Position numbers and translations under genes: made by a program. Below, piece after piece: positions 1 through 4,546 of a stretch of DNA of 8,236 bases (the first letter of the stretch is position 1; every line of letters starts with the position of its first letter). The DNA is from Desulfobacterales bacterium (GTDB taxonomy: Bacteria; Desulfobacterota; Desulfobacteria; Desulfobacterales; JAFDCJ01): NCBI GenBank assembly GCA_029939875.1, contig JAOZSC010000091.1, positions 1 to 8,236 on the forward strand. Direction: 5' to 3'. The notes under the pieces are model-generated. The model did not search any database and was not told the DNA's origin. It was given only the letters and a program-made list of their open reading frames with translations.

Positions 1-993
1 GACTTTTACATGAGCTTCAGCATCGGCCTGGGACTTTCCATCGCCCTGATCGGCATCTGGCATGTACTGCGCTCTTTCAGCAAAAAAAACGCCGGCCAGC
101 GGGGCAGCTTAAAAGACCTGTTCAGCCCTCCGCCGGGACGCGGCGATTTTAATTTCTGGATATCCATCGGAATTTATGTTTTTTCCACCCTCTCGTATAT
201 CGCGCTGTGTGTCTGGCTGGTGCCCAGTTTTCCGGTGGTGTTTTTCCTGGCTTACGGTTTCATTTATACGCCGATCGTCTCTTACATCACCGCCCGCATG
301 GAAGGCATCGCCGGGCAATTTGTAAGCCTTCCGCTGGTACGCGAAGCCAGCTTTATTGCCGGTGCCAAATACTTCGGCTATCAGGGAATCGAGATCTGGT
401 ATGCACCCATACCAATCCATAATTACGGACAGGCCACGGTCAGTTTTCGTGAAATCGAACTGACCGGAACCAGTATCCGCGGCATCATAAAGTCGGAAAT
501 CGTGGTTTTCCCGGTAGTCATGATCGCCAGCCTGCTGTTTTCCCAGTTCATCTGGCGACTGGCGCCCATCCCGTCCAGCAACTATCCCTATGCTCAGCAA
601 CTCTGGCATTTACAGGCTTTAAACACCCTGTTGATGCAGACCTCCACTTTGGAGGGCAACTCCCTTTTTTACCAGGCCCTCAGCGCTGTCTATATCCTGG
701 CGGGCGTGGGCCTGGGAGTCGTCACTTACGGAATCTTAACCCTGTTCGGCCTGCCCATCATGCTGGTATACGGCATGGTGCGCGGCCTGGGCCAGAGTAC
801 GCCCCATGGATTGATTCTGGAAGTGGTGGGGGCCATGCTGGGACGCTTTTTTTTCCTCAAGCGTTACGGTGCCATGTGGCGGCAGTATGCCCCGGTGCTA
901 CTGGCCGGCTTTTCCTGCGGCATCGGTCTGACCGGCATGTTTGCCATGGGAATTACCCTGATTCTCAAGTCTCTGGGACGGCTGGCCTATTAA
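1..993 (+). CDS. OPT-like peptide transporter, C-terminal part (partial)
   Basis: The frame is open to the left edge. The first ATG in the window, at 10, has no ribosome binding site, so the real start is probably outside and this is the C-terminal part of a larger protein. Residues below count from that ATG. It is a polytopic inner-membrane protein with hydrophobic segments at about 50-70, 75-92, 162-182, 224-258, 266-282 and 293-318. Between them are conserved-looking loops: SYITARMEGIAGQ (91-103), WYAPIPIHNYG (130-140), FREIELTGT (146-154), and a proline- and aromatic-rich stretch, RLAPIPSSNYPYAQQLW (183-199). The C-terminal part, with HGLILEVVGAMLG followed by a charged KRYG turn and a last glycine-rich helix, resembles proteins usually annotated as peptide transporters of the oligopeptide transporter (OPT) superfamily. 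That family call is from memory of the pattern and is moderate. Peptide uptake is inferred only. About 140 bp with a promoter separate it from the next gene, so it is probably a separate unit. Confidence 0.6.
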   Translation, partial: DFYMSFSIGLGLSIALIGIWHVLRSFSKKNAGQRGSLKDLFSPPPGRGDFNFWISIGIYVFSTLSYIALCVWLVPSFPVVFFLAYGFIYTPIVSYITARMEGIAGQFVSLPLVREASFIAGAKYFGYQGIEIWYAPIPIHNYGQATVSFREIELTGTSIRGIIKSEIVVFPVVMIASLLFSQFIWRLAPIPSSNYPYAQQLWHLQALNTLLMQTSTLEGNSLFYQALSAVYILAGVGLGVVTYGILTLFGLPIMLVYGMVRGLGQSTPHGLILEVVGAMLGRFFFLKRYGAMWRQYAPVLLAGFSCGIGLTGMFAMGITLILKSLGRLAY

Positions 994-1026
994 CCCCAAC
1001 GTTGTAACATTAAGGTAAATTGTCGA

Positions 1027-1057
1027 TTGACAATTCAATGGTTATTGTCATTATATA
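1027..1057 (+). promoter_or_regulatory. Candidate sigma70-type promoter for the 1137-3002 unit
   Basis: A perfect TTGACA lies at 1027-1032 and a TATATA at 1052-1057, with a 19-bp spacer that is longer than the optimum. The site lies in AT-rich DNA 80-110 bp before the secreted-protein gene, the first gene of the three-gene unit. The -35 overlaps an inverted repeat (1028-1050) that fills the spacer. The call rests on consensus matches only. Confidence 0.4.
1028..1050. promoter_or_regulatory. Operator-like inverted repeat TGACAAT-N9-ATTGTCA
   Basis: Seven-base perfect arms (TGACAAT at 1028-1034, ATTGTCA at 1044-1050) are separated by nine bases. The 16-bp distance between arm starts is about one and a half helical turns. 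The repeat occupies the -35 and spacer of the candidate promoter, where a bound dimeric regulator would block or modulate polymerase. The regulator is unknown. Confidence 0.4.
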
Positions 1058-1080
1058 AATGAGTCGGGCCTCGATCTCCT

Positions 1081-1097
1081 AATATTGGACCAATATT
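1081..1097. promoter_or_regulatory. 17-bp palindrome in the leader of the secreted-protein gene
   Basis: AATATTGG-A-CCAATATT is a perfect palindrome around one central base. It lies 39 bp before the ATG at 1137 and downstream of the candidate -10 at 1052-1057. A 17-bp odd palindrome at this position is typical of a repressor operator. As RNA it would have a one-base loop, so a DNA-binding site is more likely than a hairpin. Confidence 0.45.
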
Positions 1098-1136
1098 TAC
1101 AATGGCGAAGAATTAAAGCCAATCGAAGGAGTGATT

Positions 1137-1760
1137 ATGAATAAGAAACTGATTGTTGCCAGCGCCCTGGCATTTTTGTGGATCGCCGGCGTCTGCCAGG
1201 CCGGCCAGGTCCCCCATGCGGTGGGCGGATTTGTTTTAAACCGTGATATCGCCGAATTCAAGAATTTCGTTATCATGGAAACCGCCCTGCCCATCCGACA
1301 CATGGAAAACATTGAAGTGGTGGAGACACAGCCGATTGCCGGCATCAAAAGCGGCTTGATCGCTTTTGCCACCTGTGCGGCACCGGGGCATATCGTGCGC
1401 ATTAAATTGAAGTATACCGACGCGAGCAAAAAGTTTTTCGAAAAACTGCTCAAACGGATTAAAAACAAGTACGGCGAGCCGGATGAATACCGGGGAGATG
1501 CCTTTCACATTCTCATCGCCTGGAAATGGTCCTTTGTGGACAATGACGGCCAGCGCATCAGCTTGAGCCTGCAACACAATTCAATGGACAGTGAAGAAAA
1601 AAAAGGCAACGCCATCAAGCTCACCATGACCAGCCTGATCGAAAAAGACCGCCAGTGTTATTTAAAAAAGGCCCTCGACAGGCGGGAAATTCTCCGGCAG
1701 CGGGAATGGAAAGTCGTAAACCCGGGATTGTCAAGCTGGGATCTTTACGTGCCGCGATGA
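1137..1760 (+). CDS. Secreted protein of unknown function
   Basis: The ATG at 1137 is preferred over the in-frame GTG at 1131 because AAGGAG (1126-1131) is then six bases upstream. This gives 207 residues. The N-terminus is a classical signal peptide: MNKK, a hydrophobic core at 5-19, and a CQA site with likely cleavage after residue 22. The cysteine at 20 does not fit a lipobox, because valine precedes it, so a periplasmic or secreted soluble protein is expected. The mature part is mixed alpha/beta, with a lysine-rich amphipathic helix (FFEKLLKRIKNKYGEP) followed by a strand-rich region with IAWKWSF. I do not recognise the family. Its stop overlaps the start of the next gene (ATGA, 1757-1760), so the two are translationally coupled and probably act together. 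Confidence 0.8.
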   Translation: MNKKLIVASALAFLWIAGVCQAGQVPHAVGGFVLNRDIAEFKNFVIMETALPIRHMENIEVVETQPIAGIKSGLIAFATCAAPGHIVRIKLKYTDASKKFFEKLLKRIKNKYGEPDEYRGDAFHILIAWKWSFVDNDGQRISLSLQHNSMDSEEKKGNAIKLTMTSLIEKDRQCYLKKALDRREILRQREWKVVNPGLSSWDLYVPR

Positions 1761-2635
1761 AAGAATGTAAAGACGTCGCCTGGAACGCCATCCACTTTCA
1801 ATGCCCGTCGGGCTGGGAAGTCGACCAGATCGGCAGACGCCACCTGAGACTTGACAACGGACAGGGACCGGTAATGGAGGTAAAATGGGGGCCGGTAAAA
1901 GGCCGGTTTTCCCACAATGCCCACCTCAAGCGACTGGCCGTGCTCAATTCCAGACGAGCCAAAGGGCGGGTGGTCCCGTGGTCGCTGCCGGCCGACTGGA
2001 AAACAGCGCTGGCCGATTTTGAAACCGGTGGATTTCAGTGGCAGGGAGCATCTGCCGAGGGCCGGGGAGTTAGCCTGTACTGCCCGGTTTGCCGCAATGC
2101 CGCCCTGATCCAGTTTTTTCGATCCTCCCCGGGTGCCGATGAAAAAAAAATTCTCGCAGTGCTCAAGTCTTTTCGCGATCACCCTTGCGATGGGCAGATT
2201 GTCTGGTCTGTTTTCGATATCCGGGCGAAGCTGCCGCAATCGTTACAACTGCGCCGCTTTCGATTTGATGCCGGCAAATTTGAACTCGAATTCACAGACA
2301 ACAACCAAACGATCCACTTGCACCGCTGGGCTCCGGCCGCTGCCTTGCTGGGCCAGGGCGATCTGGCCCGGTTTGCCGGGACCATTGCACAATTTTCCGG
2401 GGGCCGGCCGCACGCGACAACCGTCGCCGGGCACCAAGGCATCGAGTGGCGCACTTCACCGTCAGCCGGCTGGCCGCAATGGATCGTCCGGCTCAAGCCG
2501 CAGTTATCATTTTTTTGGTACCGCCTGTGGCTGTTGAAAGAAAAAAACCGCATTTTCGCCGTACGGGCCGCAAGCAGACATCCGCTGGATGAACGCCAGC
2601 TAGACCGCATTTGTATGGACTATGAGACTGTTTAA
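1757..2635 (+). CDS. Unknown protein with two similar halves
   Basis: The start is placed at the ATG in the ATGA overlap with the preceding stop. An in-frame ATG at 1655 would force a 106-bp overlap and has no support. The result is 292 residues with no signal peptide and no convincing membrane segment, so the protein is probably cytoplasmic. Two halves, about 11-145 and 150-290, look alike. Each opens with a strand and a W or P turn, then an RHLRLDNG or RFRFDAGKFELEF strand pair, then a middle strand containing a tryptophan (GGFQWQG / GIEWR), and ends with a hydrophobic strand and an acidic helix (ADEKKILAVLKSF / LDERQLDRICMDY). A CPVC motif at 109-112 is present only in the first half. The shape recalls small beta-sheet folds such as PsbP/DcrB, but that is speculative. 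It is followed by the PqqD-like gene with a 14-bp overlap. Confidence 0.75.
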   Translation: MKECKDVAWNAIHFQCPSGWEVDQIGRRHLRLDNGQGPVMEVKWGPVKGRFSHNAHLKRLAVLNSRRAKGRVVPWSLPADWKTALADFETGGFQWQGASAEGRGVSLYCPVCRNAALIQFFRSSPGADEKKILAVLKSFRDHPCDGQIVWSVFDIRAKLPQSLQLRRFRFDAGKFELEFTDNNQTIHLHRWAPAAALLGQGDLARFAGTIAQFSGGRPHATTVAGHQGIEWRTSPSAGWPQWIVRLKPQLSFFWYRLWLLKEKNRIFAVRAASRHPLDERQLDRICMDYETV

Positions 2636-3002
2636 GAGAAAACCCGCCCCCGAACTGTCCCGTACCACGGCCCTGCATTACAAGCCGGTCAAAAGCAACG
2701 ATATCACCGAGGTCCGCCTGGAAACCGGGGAAGTGCTCATTGAATATCCGCTGACCCTGCGACCGCTGGCTGCCGCCATCGCCAGGCGCCTGGGAGCCGC
2801 ACCGACAAGCCGGCAAACCAAAAAACTCCAACTGGATGTTCTGGGCACGTCTGTATGGGATTTGCTCGATGGCCAGCGTTCGGTAAGCCAGGTAATTGAG
2901 CTTTTTGCCCGGGCTCACCGCCTGGAAAACAGAGAGGCCGAGGTTTCCGTGACCCGATTCATCAAGGAACTGGGACGACGCGGTCTCCTCGGCCTGCGAT
3001 GA
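2622..3002 (+). CDS. PqqD-like protein (RRE-type winged helix)
   Basis: This 126-residue protein has a basic N-terminus (MRLFKRK) and a C-terminal part with the PqqD-family pattern: LDVLGTSVWDLLDGQRSVSQ (71-90), then VIELFARAHRL, then a helix ending in FIKELGRRGLLGL. In that family the fold is a small winged helix that binds leader peptides (RiPP recognition element) and usually serves a radical SAM or other modifying enzyme. No such enzyme and no obvious precursor peptide is seen in the window. Residues 20-70 form an extra N-terminal part (VRLETGEVLIEYPL, RPLAAAIARRLG) that makes it longer than classical PqqD of about 90 residues. The gene overlaps the previous one by 14 bp and has only a weak ribosome binding site, so it depends on coupled translation. 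Family call good, peptide-binding role inferred. Confidence 0.75.
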   Translation: MRLFKRKPAPELSRTTALHYKPVKSNDITEVRLETGEVLIEYPLTLRPLAAAIARRLGAAPTSRQTKKLQLDVLGTSVWDLLDGQRSVSQVIELFARAHRLENREAEVSVTRFIKELGRRGLLGLR

Positions 3003-3044
3003 TGGGATAAAACAGACCGGCTGGCCCTTTACCGAAGCCACATT

Positions 3045-3377
3045 TTACAATTGCGTGAGCGCCTCGTCCACGGTGGCAACTATCGGCAGAAAGGAATCAA
3101 AACCTGCAATCTCAAAGACTTCCTTGACATAGTCCTGCATGGCGCACAGCATAATTTTGCCGTCTTCGCGGTTAACGGCCTTGGTGGCTTTTAAAATGAC
3201 CCGCAAACCGGCGCTTGAAATATAGTCAAGCTCCTTAAAATCAATCGCAATTTTTTTTGACCCGTCGGAGATGGCCTGAAAAATTGCCGTCTCAAACCCC
3301 TGGGACGTATTTGAATCCAAGCGCCCGGCAAGCTTAAAAATGTGGACGCCGTCTTGTTTTTCTTCGATAATTTCCAT
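3045..3377 (-). CDS. Anti-sigma factor antagonist, STAS domain (RsbV/SpoIIAA-like)
   Basis: This 110-residue protein is a single STAS domain of the usual length. Its N-terminal strand VHIFKLAGRLDSNTS matches the family, and IDFKELDYISSAGLRVI (45-61) contains the phosphorylation site. By alignment with DSSG/DSTG of SpoIIAA and RsbV, Ser55 in SSAG is the expected phosphoacceptor. In this family the unphosphorylated form binds a HATPase anti-sigma kinase, and phosphorylation by that kinase releases it. The partner HATPase is the next gene upstream, about 70 bp away. GGAGG at 3385-3389 is seven bases from the ATG. This is the last gene of the minus-strand group and ends 42 bp from the convergent PqqD-like gene. 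The ISSAGLR form is common in non-sporulating bacteria, so it need not control a sigma factor. Confidence 0.9.
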   Translation of the reverse strand: MEIIEEKQDGVHIFKLAGRLDSNTSQGFETAIFQAISDGSKKIAIDFKELDYISSAGLRVILKATKAVNREDGKIMLCAMQDYVKEVFEIAGFDSFLPIVATVDEALTQL

Positions 3378-3448
3378 TTGCCATCCTCCAAGTGGTGTGT
3401 TTCGCCAGTATTTGAGATCACTTCAAGAAGTGTTCTTAAATCCTCCGA

Positions 3449-3880
3449 TCAGGATCCGTTTTTGATAAATCTTTTTTTCAGTCGTAAAATGTTTTTATTC
3501 CCGCAGCGCTCATAACAAATTTCATCCATCAGTTTATTAATGATATGGATTCCCAAGCCCCCGATTTTACATTGTGACACGGAACAACTGACATCCGGCT
3601 GGTCACATTCCGTCGGGTCAAACGCAATGCCGTCATCTTCTACGCACAGGCCAAGCACCTCCTTTTCAGGGGTCAGGGTGATCCTGATAAGGTGGTCCCG
3701 GTCGTCTTTCAAGCCATAAGAAATGATATTGGTAAACAATTCGTCCAGGGCCAGGTTAAGTTCAAATATCATTTTTGGGGAAAGTCCGATCTGCCGACCG
3801 TACTTTTCCAGGTTCTCGCAGAGGGTATCCAATTCGGAAAGACAGTTTTTAAGCTCGAAAAAATACGCTTTTTTCTTCAT
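3449..3880 (-). CDS. Anti-sigma regulatory factor, HATPase/serine kinase (RsbW-like)
   Basis: This 143-residue single GHKL ATPase domain has all nucleotide-binding boxes. The N box is FELNLALDELFTNIISYG (39-56) with Glu47 and Asn51. G1 is VEDDGIAFDP (80-89), the form typical of RsbW/SpoIIAB-like proteins. G2 is GGLGIHII (107-114). Such proteins phosphorylate their STAS antagonist on serine and sequester a sigma factor or another target when the antagonist is phosphorylated. There is no phosphoacceptor histidine domain, so it is not a two-component kinase. AAGGTG (3888-3893 on the complement) is seven bases from the ATG. The STAS partner follows downstream. No sigma factor gene is seen in the window, so the output target is open. 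Confidence 0.9.
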   Translation of the reverse strand: MKKKAYFFELKNCLSELDTLCENLEKYGRQIGLSPKMIFELNLALDELFTNIISYGLKDDRDHLIRITLTPEKEVLGLCVEDDGIAFDPTECDQPDVSCSVSQCKIGGLGIHIINKLMDEICYERCGNKNILRLKKRFIKNGS

Positions 3881-4024
3881 AAACGATCACCTTGCTGAGC
3901 ACCCTTTTTATAAAAACAGATGCGAAGTCCCGCTGCCCGTTCGTGGGGACCTTGAACAAACTGAAACGCTTGAAAACTGGCTGCCTTAAATGCCGGCAAC
4001 CGGCTGCGGCCCCAGGTTGTTTTT

Positions 4025-4546
4025 TCAGATAAGCGTCACACCCAGCATCGGTAGGCACTCCCCACACTGATCGACCCGATCGGCGAGGAACCGCTGCTCC
4101 CAGGTGTCAATGCGCTGAGCCACGGCCTTGCAAATCTTGATCATCAAATTCGGGAACTGCTCCATGGTTTTGTTGAATTTTTCCCGGTTTAGGACCAGAC
4201 AGGTCGTCTCCGTGACCGCCTTCAGGGAAAAAAGCCGGCGCCGATCACCCAGCAGCGTCAAGCCGCCTATGAACTCTCCGATTTCACAGCTGCGCACCGT
4301 TGTGGTTTGCCCCTCGACGGTACGTTCCAGTTGCGCTTGGCCCTCCAGGATATAGAACGCCTGCCCGTCGTCTTCTTGCTGGCGAAAAATGAACTCCCGG
4401 GCTCTAAATTTTTCCCTGGTACAAAGATACGCGAAAACCTTAAGGGTTTCAAGTGGCAGCCCGGAGAAAAAATAGATCTGCCGCAACAAGGTCAGGTTCT
4501 GCTGAAACTCACTGGCGGGAACCGAATTATTTTCCAACGAGCTCAT
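4025..4546 (-). CDS. Cyclic-nucleotide-binding-fold protein without DNA-binding domain
   Basis: This 173-residue protein has a cNMP-binding beta-roll at about 22-135: LRQIYFFSGLPLETL at the start, then FRAREFIFRQQEDDGQAFYILEGQ, and the pocket region GEFIGGLTLLGDRRR (90-104), followed by LKAVTETTCLVLNREKF. In cAMP-binding members the pocket has a Gly-Glu pair and an arginine. Here Gly94-Gly95 replace the expected Gly-Glu, so canonical cAMP binding is doubtful. After the roll there is one helix (FPNLMIKICKAVAQRIDTW) and no helix-turn-helix, so it is not a Crp/Fnr transcription factor. A CGEC pair (161-164) near the C-terminus could bind a metal or form a disulfide. AAAGGAG (4553-4559) is six bases from the ATG, which lies inside the ABC transporter's last codons (20-bp overlap). 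The overlap suggests it works with that transporter, perhaps as its regulatory subunit. Confidence 0.85.
   Translation of the reverse strand: MSSLENNSVPASEFQQNLTLLRQIYFFSGLPLETLKVFAYLCTREKFRAREFIFRQQEDDGQAFYILEGQAQLERTVEGQTTTVRSCEIGEFIGGLTLLGDRRRLFSLKAVTETTCLVLNREKFNKTMEQFPNLMIKICKAVAQRIDTWEQRFLADRVDQCGECLPMLGVTLI

Noticed and set aside
109..609. Minus-strand open frame of 166 codons opposite the membrane protein
   Set aside because: It is opposite a clearly coding membrane protein, has low-complexity polar composition and no ribosome binding site. It is a shadow frame.
1131..1136. GTG start for the secreted protein
   Set aside because: The ribosome binding site AAGGAG touches this GTG. The ATG at 1137 has correct spacing and gives a cleaner signal peptide.
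1655..1756. In-frame upstream ATG as start of the two-half protein
   Set aside because: It would overlap the preceding gene by 106 bp with no ribosome binding site. The ATGA junction at 1757 is the natural start.
3003..3044. Bidirectional terminator between the convergent groups
   Set aside because: The 42-bp gap contains no stable stem followed by a T-tract on either strand. Termination must occur elsewhere or depend on Rho.
3992..4004. GCCGG-CAA-CCGGC hairpin after the cNMP-fold gene as a terminator
   Set aside because: The stem is only five base pairs and there is no T-tract in the direction of transcription, so it may be chance in GC-rich DNA.
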